DNA of 64,000 nucleotides from Streptomyces griseoluteus (GCF_004784465.1 NZ_SRRU01000015.1:1-64000); one strand, 5' to 3'. Positions 17,611 to 26,119 are shown, counted from the stretch's first letter. Program-made: numbers and translations. Notes: generated by a model from the letters alone, not told the origin.

Positions 17611-18018
17611 CTACATCAGGTCCTTGCCTCTGATGGCGAGCCGGGGGGCGGCCAGGGCGTCCAGGGTGGTGTCGATGTAGTCGTGGCGGGCCACGAGGAG
17701 GTGGTCGGCTGTGTGTGCCATGGCGAGTAACGGCTCGCGGACTGCAGGGTCGCACAGGACGTCGGCGTGCACGGCCAGGACGCCGGTGATGCTGCCGCCC
17801 GGCTGCAGAGCTGCCTCGTCAGCGGCGGTGACCGTGTAACGGATGCCGGGCTGCAGAGCGTCGACGAGGTCGCGGATCTCGGTGTGGAGAACCCCGGCCT
17901 CGACGATCGTCAGCGGGGTGCCGGTCTCGGCCGCCAGGCGGGCGCCGGCCGCGATGAGTGGTTCCCGGCCGCCGAAGCCGCTGTCATAAGCGTGGTCGAG
18001 GTCAGACCGTGAGCGGCC
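17611..18018 (-). pseudogene. Open frame without a start codon, in frame behind the toxin gene
   Basis: Directly after the toxin's TGA (18022) the same reading frame continues without any ATG, GTG or TTG in its first 25 codons. It reads YDSGFGGREPLIAAGARLAA, TPLTIVEAGVLHTEIRDLVD, GVLAVHADVLCDPAVREPLL and ends RGKDLM with TAG at 17611. Codon bias is strong, so this is a real coding region whose 5' end is lost, or one reached only by stop readthrough. Family not recognised. Confidence 0.45.
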
Positions 18019-18021
18019 GGT

Positions 18022-18396
18022 TCAGCGGGTGGCCCATCCCTTGATCTCAGCCGCGACGCTCCGCACGTCCAGAGCGTCGCGGCTGATACGGGCCGCGAGA
18101 GCGGCGGCCTGCTTGGGCTGCACGTCCACGATGACGCCGCTCACCGACATGTAGGAGGCGGCGACGACCGCGCCGAACAGCTCATTCGAGTGCACCAGAG
18201 CCGGGCAGCGGATGAGCTGCACCATGAGTGCGGCCGCGCGGTGATGCGCCTCGGTGTAAACGGGGGTGTCCATGACCGAGTCGACGTGCCGGGCAGCCGC
18301 AGCAGCCAGCGTGCCGAAGTCGGACACGTCGGGATCGCCGGGAAGGTGGCGGTGCGCAAGGTCCAGCAGCCATGCGCGGTCGATACGAACGATCAC
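18022..18396 (-). CDS. Fic/Doc-like toxin component with degenerate motif
   Basis: 124 aa; the GTG start overlaps the antitoxin stop by 4 bases (GTGA). The helical plan matches Doc/Fic toxins: ARHVDSVMDTPVYTEAHHRA, then ALMVQLIRCPALVHSNELFG, then SYMSVSGVIVDV and a last helix DVRSVAAEIKGW. The canonical HxFx(D/E)GN(G/K)R motif is replaced by CPALVHSNELFG (residues 64-75): the catalytic His and the phosphate-loop glycine and arginine are gone. Streptomyces has a group of such SNELF proteins annotated as Fic-family TA toxins, as I recall. AMPylation or phosphorylation by the usual chemistry is doubtful. Confidence 0.65.
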   Translation of the reverse strand: MIVRIDRAWLLDLAHRHLPGDPDVSDFGTLAAAAARHVDSVMDTPVYTEAHHRAAALMVQLIRCPALVHSNELFGAVVAASYMSVSGVIVDVQPKQAAALAARISRDALDVRSVAAEIKGWATR

Positions 18397-18629
18397 GCTG
18401 CGGCCGCCGACCCGCGGTCAGGGGCAGGGGTCCCGAACTCCTCGGCGAAGGCGTCCGCGAACTCGTCTGCGAAGTGCGCGCCCGCAGCAAGGAAGCGATG
18501 CCGCAGGTCGTTGCCCTCGTCGCTGAGTACCTGCTTGGCGTACTCCGGCACGGTCAGGCCTGCGGCCTCGGCCCGCGCCGCGATTCCGGCGGCGGCCTCG
18601 TCGTCCACTCGTACATTGATCTGCTTCAT
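18393..18629 (-). CDS. Antitoxin of Fic-type TA pair (ribbon-helix-helix)
   Basis: 78 aa: MKQINVRVDDEAAAGIAARA then EAAGLTVPEYAKQVLSDEGN. It has a short N-terminal beta strand followed by two helices, the arrangement of RHH DNA-binding antitoxins, and an acidic, flexible C-terminus that would wrap the toxin. There is no Shine-Dalgarno sequence; a -10-like TACGCT ends about 8 bases before the ATG, which suggests a leaderless transcript. It precedes and overlaps the toxin gene, the usual TA order, and probably autoregulates the pair. Confidence 0.65.
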   Translation of the reverse strand: MKQINVRVDDEAAAGIAARAEAAGLTVPEYAKQVLSDEGNDLRHRFLAAGAHFADEFADAFAEEFGTPAPDRGSAAAA

Positions 18630-18848
18630 GCAAGGAGCGTAGCGATCCGTACACGGCGCTACAACCGATTCCTGAAAGGTGACCCGGGTCGCGCGGCAGG
18701 CGTACAGGTTGAACGACACGCAACCCGACACGTAGGCGTCCGGAACGGACAGCAAAGGGACTGGGGCAGGCGGGCACGGGCGTCCAAGCCGTCCACCCCG
18801 ACCAGTATCTCGGACAGCCTTCCGAGTCCAGGCCACCGGGGGCTGGGC

Positions 18849-20051
18849 TTACACCAAGACAGCCGGGACGGCGTCCTCGGCCGTCCAGTCCCCCTCGAAC
18901 AGGGCTGCGACCAGGCGTACGTGATGGTCGGGGAGCTGGTCGGCGCGGTGCCGGTGGCGGGCCTTGGCGAGCCAGGCGCCGAGTTTGACGGTGTCGCCGT
19001 CGACGCGGATGGTCTCGCGGGCGGCAGGGATGCGGCCCTCGCGGTGCAGGAAAAGCTCCAGCAGCTGGACGGTCTCCTCGAACGTTCGGCGGGTACGGCG
19101 GGCGGGAGCCAGCGGGTTCGCCTCGGGGGTGAGGCCGAGCGCGGTCATCAGTTGTTGCTGGCCGTCGGCAAGGGCCGACCAGGTGGTGAGCTGGCGACCC
19201 AGCCAGGAGCCGATTTTCACGCCGGCGAGGACGGTGTCACGGGTGAGGGTGGCGGGGTCGGCGCCGGTGGCGAGGTGGGCGCGCAGGAGGTGGGATTTGC
19301 GGTGCCAGTCCGCTCCGTGCGGCAGGCGCCAGTCGGGGGCGAGTGCGGTGAGGGCCTCGGCGCGGGCGGGGGTCGAGTTCGCCCTTGGTGGCGAGGTGGC
19401 GTTGTTCGGCGAGCCAGGTGCCGACGGGGGTCGTGGCGGGGGCGGCGAGGTGGCCGTGGGCGCGGTGGTAGTCGGCTGCGGCGGCGAGGCAGGAGCGCCA
19501 GGCGGCGTCGTGCTTGTCCCAGATCATGCCGAGCGCGTCGAGTTCGGCGATCCGGTGGGCTTCGAGGCGTCCGGCCTTCGCGGCGTCGCGCATGGTGGTG
19601 ATGAAGGTGCCGAGCCGGTAGCCGGTGGGGTCCACATGGTCGGCCGGGACGTCGAGGTGGCCGCATGGTCGCGGTAGGAGCGGCCGGCCGCGAGCCCGAG
19701 GCGGCGGGAGCGGGAGAAGGCCGGGTCGCGGGAGTCGAAGGAGACCAGGTCCATCGCCTGGGCGATGCGTTCGGGGTGGACGGTGAAGTCGAAGTGCCAA
19801 CAGCGGGCGATGACGTCGCTGGTCTCCTTCGGCAGGCGGTTGGCCTTGTCGGGGAGGCGTTCGAGGATGCGGTGGTCGTGGCTGGCCAGCGAGCAGGCGA
19901 TCGCCCAGACGGGTTCGTAGGCGGTGCCGAGGATGTTTTCGCCATCTGCGCCGGGCGGGATGTAGACGGGGACGATGAGGCTGGCGGTCTTGCCGGAGAC
20001 GTCCAGGCGCCCCGCATCCGCCACCTCACCCTCGCCCTCCCCCCGCAGCAC
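18849..20051 (-). pseudogene. Helicase-associated-domain protein, frameshifted and N-terminally truncated
   Basis: Three frames join into one protein: GKTASLIVPVYIPPGADGEN.. to SFDSRDPAFSRSRRLGLAAG (to about 19660), then HVDPTGYRLGTFITTMRDAA.. PVGTWLAEQRHLATKGELDP (to about 19385), then SWLGRQLTTWSALADGQQQL.. KLGAWLAKARHRHRADQLPD. Repeated LGxWLxxQR units identify the HA (helicase-associated) domains that follow DEAD/DEAH helicase modules in Streptomyces accessory DNA. The ATPase motifs are missing, and at least two shifts make it non-functional. Confidence 0.65.
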
Positions 20052-20217
20052 GCCGCCCGCCTCTTCTCGGCCCAGGAAGAAGGCGCCACCGAAGACCAGC
20101 TTCGCCAGATCGCCGCCGAGGCCCCTGGGCGAGGTCTACTTCCGCGACAACGGCCACCGCGCCCACGGCCTCGAAGTCGAACTCACCGACCTGCTCGACC
20201 TGGAATTCGAGCTGTAG
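20010..20217 (+). pseudogene. C-terminal scrap of a hypothetical protein
   Basis: Two frames read RIRHLTLALPPQHAARLFSA, QEEGATEDQLRQIAAEA, then, after a shift near 20130, GEVYFRDNGHRAHGLEVELT and DLLDLEFEL with a stop. The wording is protein-like and ends in an acidic helix. No start present. Family unknown. Confidence 0.4.
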
Positions 20218-20315
20218 TCGGCCACGGGACGTGGCCCGACGGCTCCGGCGAGGTGCGCCGCACCCCGTTTCAGGGAACTCGGCGGCCAACGACAGGGAGA
20301 CAGGAAGGAAACCCC

Positions 20316-20735
20316 ATGTCCAAGCCCCCGCTGCCGCCCGCGGCCGAAGAGATGCTGCGTCACCCCAACCCGTGCGTGATAGCCACCCTGCGCAAGGACG
20401 GCGCCCCGGTGACCACACCCACCTGGTACCTCTGGGAGGACGGCCGCGTCCTCCTGAACATGGACGAGGGCCGGGTCCGCCTGGAGCACCTGCGCCGCGA
20501 CCCCCGGGTGTCCCTCACCGTCCTCGACCGGGACGACTGGTACACGCACGTCACCCTCATCGGCCGGGTGACCGACATACACGAGGACAAGGGCCTGGCC
20601 GACATCGACCGCCTCTCCACGCACTACACCGGACGGCCCTACCCGGACCGGGGGCGCACCCGGTTCAGCGCCTGGGTCGAGGTCGAGCGCTGGCACGGCT
20701 GGGGCGCGCACAAGGACACCGACCAGGCAGGGTGA
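20316..20735 (+). CDS. PPOX-class F420- or FMN-binding protein
   Basis: 139 aa with AGGAAGGAA ahead of the ATG. The frame shows the split-barrel pattern: LRHPNPCVIATLRKDGAPVT, TPTWYLWEDGRVLLNMDEGR, LRRDPRVSLTVLDRDDWYTH, VTLIGRVTDIHEDKG, and an end SAWVEVERWHGWGAH. This is the pyridoxamine-5'-phosphate-oxidase-like fold of F420-dependent reductases in actinobacteria, which reduce varied substrates or bind flavin. The length is normal. It is monocistronic; the 45-base repeats follow its stop. Confidence 0.8.
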   Translation: MSKPPLPPAAEEMLRHPNPCVIATLRKDGAPVTTPTWYLWEDGRVLLNMDEGRVRLEHLRRDPRVSLTVLDRDDWYTHVTLIGRVTDIHEDKGLADIDRLSTHYTGRPYPDRGRTRFSAWVEVERWHGWGAHKDTDQAG

Positions 20736-20744
20736 GACCCGGTG

Positions 20745-20924
20745 GAGGGCCGGGATCACCGGCCCGCGCGCACCCACACGCCCCCGGCGAAGGATCGGGA
20801 TCACCGGCCCGCGCGCACCCGCCCGCCCCCGGCGAAGGATCGGGATCACCGGCCCGCGCGCACCCGCCCGCCCCCGGCGAAGGATCGGGATCACCGGCTC
20901 GGGGGCACCCGCCCGCCCCGGGCA
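20745..20924. repeat. Four tandem 45-base repeats
   Basis: A 45-base unit beginning AAGGATCGGGATCACCGGCC occurs at 20790, 20835 and 20880, preceded by a slightly diverged copy from 20745. Copies 2 and 3 are identical; copy 4 differs mainly in its middle. Because 45 is divisible by three, open frames on both strands run through it (15-residue repeats), but neither has a start site or family. It lies between the PPOX gene and the next small gene. Confidence 0.85.
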
Positions 20925-20988
20925 GCGGGTCCGGCACACCGCCGCTCCGCATGTCCGGGCACCCGTAGCCGAACGGAAGGCCCGACAC

Positions 20989-21201
20989 GTGATCGACGAA
21001 ACCCATGTCGCAGAGCTGCTCCCCGCGCGGGACGACGACGCCGGGCTGATCCTGCTCGAGGGCACGGCCCAGGTGGTCGACGCTGCCTCGCTCACGCAGG
21101 AGGACCACGCGGGAGCCGCGGTCCTCCTCACCCAGGCGGAGCTGGTGGACCGCCTGGGCACGGTGGACCGGAAGCAGGAAAGAGCGTCGGGAGAACTGTG
21201 A
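20989..21201 (+). CDS. Small acidic hypothetical protein, 70 aa
   Basis: GTG start with CGGAAGG upstream. It reads MIDETHVAELLPARDDDAGL, then ILLEGTAQVVDAASLTQEDH and a helical end. It overlaps the following TniQ-like frame by GTGA, so the two were probably one translational unit of a transposition or helper module. No family recognised. Confidence 0.5.
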   Translation: MIDETHVAELLPARDDDAGLILLEGTAQVVDAASLTQEDHAGAAVLLTQAELVDRLGTVDRKQERASGEL

Positions 21202-21395
21202 CAGCAGGAGTGTTACGGACCGTGCCGCCGGCCGGGGAGCTGACCGCGTCGCTGATCGGCCGGGTCGCGGACCGCTACGGCCTGCCCGCCGCCAGCCTGA
21301 TGCGGCTGTGGACGTGCCGCAGCTCCCCCGCCCGCAACGATGGCGGCGGCGTGCGAGCCGACGCGGAGATCGTGCTCAACGAAGCGCGGGGTTGA
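21198..21395 (+). pseudogene. TniQ-like protein, N-terminal fragment
   Basis: 65 codons: VTAGVLRTVPPAGELTASLI, GRVADRYGLPAASLMRLWTC, RSSPARNDGGGVRADAEIVL. The pattern PxPGExLxSxLxRxAxxYGLPxxxL is the opening of TniQ family proteins, which help target Tn7/Tn5053-type transposons. Full-length relatives have several hundred residues with zinc fingers; here the frame stops almost at once. A transposon relic. Confidence 0.45.
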
Positions 21396-21485
21396 GCCGA
21401 CGGTGCCGGCCCGGGCCCTGCCCGCTTTCACCGTGGATGATCCCAAGATCAGCAGCGGGGCCGTCCGACCGCCGGTGAGGGGGCC

Positions 21486-23318
21486 TCAGGAGCCGTACAG
21501 CGCTTCGATGTCGGCCGTGTACGCCTGCACGATCGCGGCGCGACGCAGCTTCAGCGACGGCGTCATGAGGCCGTTGGCCGTGCTGAACTCGTTCGGGATG
21601 ATCCGGAACGCGCGGATCGCCTCCGCCTGGGAGACCGCCGCGTTCGCCATCGTCACGGCCCGCTGGATCTCGCCACGCAGTTCCTCGTTGACCGGCGCCT
21701 CACCGGTCCGGGCGTGCTGCTGTGCGCGAAGCCGGCACCAGTGCTGGGACGCCTCGGGATCCAGGGTGATCAGCGCCGCGATGAAGGGACGGTTGTCGCC
21801 TACGACGAGGCACTGGGAGATCAGGGGATGTCTCAGCAGCCGCTCCTCGAGCACCCGGGGATTGACGCTCTTGCCGCCATTGGTGATGAGGATGTCCTTC
21901 TTGCGTCCGGTGATGACCAGGAAGCCGTCGTCGTCCAGCCGGCCCACGTCGCCCGTCGCGAACCACCCGTCGCGCAGCACCGACCCGGTGGCCGCCGGAT
22001 CGCCGAGGTAGCCGGAGAAGACGACGTCCCCGCGGACCCAGATCTCCCCGTCCCGTGCCACGTGGACGGAGCAGCCGGGCAGGGGTCTGCCGACGGTCCC
22101 GAAGCGGGGCCGGCCCGGTGGCTGGCTGGTCACGGCGGCGGTCGTCTCGGTGAGCCCGTATCCGTCGTGGATGGTGACCCCGGCTCCGGCGAAGAACAGG
22201 CCGAGTTCCCGGTCGAGACTCGAACCGCCGGAGGTGGCATAGCGGACCCGGCCGCCGAGGACGGCCCGCAGCCGCCCGTACACCAGACGGTCGAAGACGG
22301 TGTGCGATGCCTTCAGCAGCGGTCCGGGCCCCGAGCCCTCGCCCCTGTCCCGGCGCTCCACTTCCTCGGCGTAGCGCACCGCGACGTCCACGGCCCGGTC
22401 GAAGAACGCCTCCCGGCCGGCTGCTTCGGCCGAACGCCTGGCCGACTGGAAGATCTTCTCGAAGATGTACGGCACGGCGAAGACGTACGTCGGCCGGAAC
22501 GACGCCAGGGCGGGCAGCAGCGCGGCGGGGGACAGGTCCGGCTGATGCCCCAGCCGGATGCCGCCGCGCATGCAGAGGACCTGCACTATCAGGCCGTAGA
22601 TGTGGGAGAGGGGCAGGAAGGCCAGAACGGCCGGCTGCTCACCGGGCTCGGCGAGGACCTCCCGCCAGCCCGCGTTCAGGGTGTCGCATTCGGCCGCGGC
22701 ACCGGCGTGGGTGATCAGGCAGCCCTTGGGGTGGGGGCCGGTGGTGCCGGAGGTGTAGGCGATGGTGGCGACCGAGCCCGGCTGCACTGCCCTGCGGTAC
22801 TGGTGCACCACGTCGTCGGGGATGCCCCGGCCCGCGTCCGCCAGCCACTGGACGCAGTTCGCGTCCAGTTGCCATATCGCCCTCAGCAGCGGCAGTTGGT
22901 CGCAGACCGCCCCCACGGTCATGGCATGGTCCTCATGTTCCACCACGACGGCCACCACCTGCGCGTCCGACAGGATCCAGCGGACCTGGTCCGCCGAGGA
23001 GGTGGGGTAGACGGGGACCACCTGGGCGCCGATGGACCACAACGCGTAGCTGAAGAGCGTCCACTCGTAACGGGTGCGGGACATCACGGCGACGCGGTGA
23101 CCGAACTGGATCCCGCCGGCCAGCAGCCCCTTGGCCAGCGCCAGGACCTCGTCGCGGAACTCGGCCGCGGTGACCGCACACCACCTCTGCTCGTCCAGGG
23201 GGTCGCGCCGCGCCAACTGCTCCAGTTTCGGGTCGCGTTCCGCCACCTCGTACACCGAGTCCGCAAGGCCTCCCGCCGACAGGGTTTCCACCAGTGCCGG
23301 AAGGCTGAAGTCGCGCAC
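21486..23318 (-). CDS. Long-chain fatty acid-CoA ligase (AMP-forming)
   Basis: 610 aa; GTG start with a GGGGG site about 5 bases before it. It activates a fatty acid to its acyl-adenylate and transfers it to CoA. Visible adenylation motifs are YTSGTTGPHPKG (A3 P-loop, about residue 186), GYGLTETTA (A5), GEIWVRGDVVFSGY, WFATGDVGRLDDDGFLVITG (A7/A8) and GRKKDILITNGGK. The C-terminal lysine region is NGLMTPSLKLRR. No signal or membrane span. The length matches FAA1/FadD15-like bacterial enzymes. It is monocistronic and appears intact, one of the few clearly functional metabolic genes here. Confidence 0.9.
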   Translation of the reverse strand: MRDFSLPALVETLSAGGLADSVYEVAERDPKLEQLARRDPLDEQRWCAVTAAEFRDEVLALAKGLLAGGIQFGHRVAVMSRTRYEWTLFSYALWSIGAQVVPVYPTSSADQVRWILSDAQVVAVVVEHEDHAMTVGAVCDQLPLLRAIWQLDANCVQWLADAGRGIPDDVVHQYRRAVQPGSVATIAYTSGTTGPHPKGCLITHAGAAAECDTLNAGWREVLAEPGEQPAVLAFLPLSHIYGLIVQVLCMRGGIRLGHQPDLSPAALLPALASFRPTYVFAVPYIFEKIFQSARRSAEAAGREAFFDRAVDVAVRYAEEVERRDRGEGSGPGPLLKASHTVFDRLVYGRLRAVLGGRVRYATSGGSSLDRELGLFFAGAGVTIHDGYGLTETTAAVTSQPPGRPRFGTVGRPLPGCSVHVARDGEIWVRGDVVFSGYLGDPAATGSVLRDGWFATGDVGRLDDDGFLVITGRKKDILITNGGKSVNPRVLEERLLRHPLISQCLVVGDNRPFIAALITLDPEASQHWCRLRAQQHARTGEAPVNEELRGEIQRAVTMANAAVSQAEAIRAFRIIPNEFSTANGLMTPSLKLRRAAIVQAYTADIEALYGS

Positions 23319-23399
23319 GCTACCCCCATGATGAGCCGTTCACCGTGCCCGCCTCGCAGCGGGGCAGGGGCGCAACATACCGGCCGTCATCGCGGGAGC

Positions 23400-24095
23400 C
23401 TAGGTGCTGTCCGCCGATTCTCGTTGCATTGGTGCGCGGTGTCCGGTGCCGGGGGTTCTCCCCCGCCGTTCAGGCCTCCCCACCACTGGTGCTGTGATCC
23501 CGGGCAAAGCGGCAGCACCTGCAGGCCGCTTGCCGGGAGGCGCGTTTGAGACGAGAAGATCGACGGCTGCTCCCCGGACGCGCGCCGTCTGCGCTTGTTC
23601 TTTCCCGGCTTGCAGGGGTTCGCCGTGAGGGAACCCCCTTTGTCCTCACCCTGTCTTCACCGTGTCTTTGATCTTGCAGTCAGAAGGGTTGCCGGATGTT
23701 CTGACTCTGGCTGAGCGTTCTAACTCAGGGCGCGGTGGGGCTCGCAGCCAGGGCCTCAATCACGGGATTGAACATGCTTTTCCGCCTGCGTTGGCGCTGT
23801 CTTAAATGCAAGATTTATCGCGTGCGTAAAAATTTGCGTGTCCGCGCACTTGAGGCCTTGTCTGACAAAACGGTCATGGCAACAGTTTTTATGACCGGAG
23901 GCCCTTGCCCCGGTTGGGGAAATCTCGGAGAGGTACTGAAGGTCGCTTGCTGCATCCAGCGATGCCCTGGCACGGTCCAAGCCACGAGGGGAAGCCCGAC
24001 CGGCACACCGTGCGGGGCAGGGCGAAACACCACCTCGACGCTGCCTTTCCCATCGTGACCCGCTTAGCAGCGCGGCCACCAACCGAAGGACAGAT
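23400..24095. other. Long intergenic region with an AT-rich patch
   Basis: No gene is supported. About 23790-23900 is markedly AT rich for this DNA (AAATGCAAGATTTATCGCGT, GTAAAAATTTGCG, CAACAGTTTTT). The region ends in the leader of the secreted gene at 24096 with only a weak ribosome site (GAAGGACAG about 6 bases before its ATG). It probably carries that gene's promoter, but no confident -35/-10 pair was found. Confidence 0.4.
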
Positions 24096-24461
24096 ATGCA
24101 ACGGTTACTTCCCAAAGCCGGCGTCGTCCTGGGTGCTGTGGCACTGACTGCCACCACGCTGATGATCGCCAGTCCCGCCAACGCGGCGTACTCCGACTGT
24201 CCTGCCGGGGCGCTGTGCGCGTACCTGGGCACCAACGGCGCGGGAGACCCCGGGACGGTCTACGGCGACAACACCAATCTGTTGCAGTACAACAAGTTCA
24301 ACAACGCCGAGTCGCTGTACAACAACGGAAACAACTGCGACGTCCGCGTCTACTCCGGCCTGAACTACACGGGTTCGGTCGCCCTGGCCCAGCGGGGCTG
24401 GTGGTACTCCCCCCTGTACAGCCCGTGGAAGGACAACGTCGCCTCTAACCGCTGGTGCTGA
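24096..24461 (+). CDS. Secreted I36/crystallin-like small protein
   Basis: 121 aa; ATG with GAAGGACAG upstream. Residues 1-30 are a Sec signal (VVLGAVALTATTLMIASPAN, cleavage after ANA). The mature part YSDCPAGALCAYLGTNGAGD, LLQYNKFNNAESLYNNGNNC and VYSGLNYTGSVALAQRGWWY matches the peptidase-inhibitor-I36/beta-gamma-crystallin-like small proteins of Streptomyces, with four cysteines for two disulphides. It is distinct in sequence from the pair at 5609 and 58081. The following lipoprotein gene overlaps its stop by 7 bases, so the two are co-expressed. Confidence 0.7.
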   Translation: MQRLLPKAGVVLGAVALTATTLMIASPANAAYSDCPAGALCAYLGTNGAGDPGTVYGDNTNLLQYNKFNNAESLYNNGNNCDVRVYSGLNYTGSVALAQRGWWYSPLYSPWKDNVASNRWC

Positions 24462-25354
24462 GCCGATACCACGGGCGGCTCACTTGCCTGGCGCTGATCA
24501 CCGCGCTGGCTACGGTCGGTTGTTCCTCTTCTGAGGAGCCCGACCGCAAGCCCGCAGCCCCCGATGTCCGCCCGCTTTCGGGAGCGACCGCGTTCAGCCA
24601 CGTCGACTCTGTACGCCTACACAACCGCGAGGAGCGTGCCGTCACCGCCTGCATGACCGCCCGTGGCCAGCAATACACGGCACAGCCGGCGATCGCCTCC
24701 GCACGCGGCGAGGAGACGAACCCGTACGGACTGCTCACCCCGCAGCGAGCGGCGGCGGACGGTTACGGCATCGTCGGTGAATACCTCCATCTGCGGTCCA
24801 CGCCGCTACCTACAGGTAAGCCGCGTACGAAAGCCTGGCAGCAAGCCCTGACCGGAACCGCGGAGCAACGGGTGACGCTGCATCTCCCGGGCGGAACCAA
24901 CGTCCAATACTCCACAGACGGCTGCATCGCCCAAGCGAACGCGGAAGTTTATGGACCTGACTGGAACACGCTGGAACCGATCACCATGAAACTGGCGAAT
25001 TCGGTCCTAGCCACGGTCGAGGAAGAACCCGCCTACCGTAAGGCGCTCCAGCGCTGGTCAGCCTGTATGAGGAAATCTGGGCATCCGGCAGTGGACCTTC
25101 AGGCCGCCCGTGCGCCGTTCAACGCCCGTCTGCCCACGGCAGCAAAGGACGAAGAGGAATTGCGGGCGCTGGGTCGTGACGAGATCGAAGCCGCGAACGC
25201 CGACGCCCGGTGTCAGAGGGAGATCGGGTTGGCCGAGGCCGTCGCGGGCGTCCAGCAGAAGGTCGAGCGGAAGGTGCTCACGGCGGATAACCGGGAGACC
25301 ATCGCCCGCTATCGGCAGGCCAAGGAGCGGGCGCTTAACGAGGCCGCCGAGTGA
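24455..25354 (+). CDS. Lipoprotein, 299 aa
   Basis: The GTG at 24455 lies inside the end of the preceding gene. It has a short positive start, a hydrophobic stretch LTCLALITALA and a lipobox-like TVGC (Cys 23), then a Ser/Glu linker, so it is predicted to be anchored outside the membrane. The rest is helical and hydrophilic with a repeated motif, VTACMTARGQQYT and WSACMRKSGHP, each with one Cys, and a third Cys at DARCQREIGLAEAVAGV. This WxxCMxxxG pattern is common in actinobacterial lipoproteins of unknown function. Coupling to a secreted I36-like protein suggests a shared envelope role. Confidence 0.7.
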   Translation: MLSRYHGRLTCLALITALATVGCSSSEEPDRKPAAPDVRPLSGATAFSHVDSVRLHNREERAVTACMTARGQQYTAQPAIASARGEETNPYGLLTPQRAAADGYGIVGEYLHLRSTPLPTGKPRTKAWQQALTGTAEQRVTLHLPGGTNVQYSTDGCIAQANAEVYGPDWNTLEPITMKLANSVLATVEEEPAYRKALQRWSACMRKSGHPAVDLQAARAPFNARLPTAAKDEEELRALGRDEIEAANADARCQREIGLAEAVAGVQQKVERKVLTADNRETIARYRQAKERALNEAAE

Positions 25355-25611
25355 GGTGCGAGACGCTCCCTGGTGCCTACTCTTGAGAGCAGGAAGCGAC
25401 CCCGGCAACCCCATGCCGGGGATCGTTTCAGCGCCCGCGAGGGCTACTCCGCTCTGGCGGCCGCCACAACCCGGATCCAAGGGGTCGCCCGCGTCGGGCG
25501 CACCGGTGCGGTGCGGAGCATCGGGTGCGGAGCATCAGCGCGCGCGAGTGCCAGGCATCGTCGGGTGGTGCGGCGCACCGGGGGCGGTGCGCACCACAGT
25601 GGAGTCCATCG

Positions 25612-26080
25612 TCATCCAGCGCACCAGAGGGGAGTCCACTCGGTGGAGTCCATCGGGTGGGCTCCACTCGGTGGACGACGCCCGGCATCGTCACCACAGC
25701 CAGGCGTTGGAGTGCCGCAGCCGGGACAGGGCGCGGGCGTCGCGGCGCGCGGCCGTGTTGCCGATCCGGTTCTGCCGGGAGCGGGGCCGGCGCGACTGCG
25801 AGGGGCGAGGCGGCGCTTGCCGGCGTCCTGGAGCCGTCGGCCCTGCTTGCGCAGCTCCTGCTTCTTCGCGGCCTTGGACTTCGGCTTCCGGGGGCGCTTC
25901 CAGATCGGCTGCCACCCCAGGGGCTCATCAGGCTCGGGCTCCTGGTCCTCGTGGAGCGCGGCGACCATCTTCGCGCGGGCCGCGTGGGCGCGTGCGAGGG
26001 CGTCGTCGGGGTTGGGCGTGCTTCCGGGGCGCTCATGCGACTCCCCTGCGGTCCGGCCCGGTGGGTGCTGGATGCCTGGC
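25612..26080 (-). CDS. Possible basic, charged hypothetical protein
   Basis: A leftward frame reads NPDDALARAHAARAKMVAAL, HEDQEPEPDEPLGWQPIWKR and PKSKAAKKQELRKQGRRLQD, which looks like a real charged helical protein. Its 5' end is unclear and its 3' part (after about 25770) runs through repeat-like DNA at 25600-25680. No start site stands out. It could be an element-borne gene in decay. Confidence 0.3.
25635..25675. repeat. Two identical small inverted repeats
   Basis: TCCACTCGGTGGA, a 5-base inverted repeat around TCG, occurs at 25635 and again at 25663, 28 bases apart, within a cluster of GTGGAGTCCAT-like words from 25600. It may be an operator or a folded RNA element, or simple local duplication. 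Confidence 0.4.
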
Positions 26081-26119
26081 TGCGGGGCTGTGTCCGGGGC
26101 GGGCTGCGGCCGACGCCCA

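Noticed and set aside
20136..21161. Proteins with 15-residue repeats on either strand
   Set aside because: Produced by the 45-base tandem repeat; the frames overlap the PPOX gene and lack start sites.
21714..23549. 611-codon open frame on the plus strand
   Set aside because: It is exactly antisense to the acyl-CoA synthetase, whose motifs are clear. Long antisense frames are expected in GC-rich DNA.
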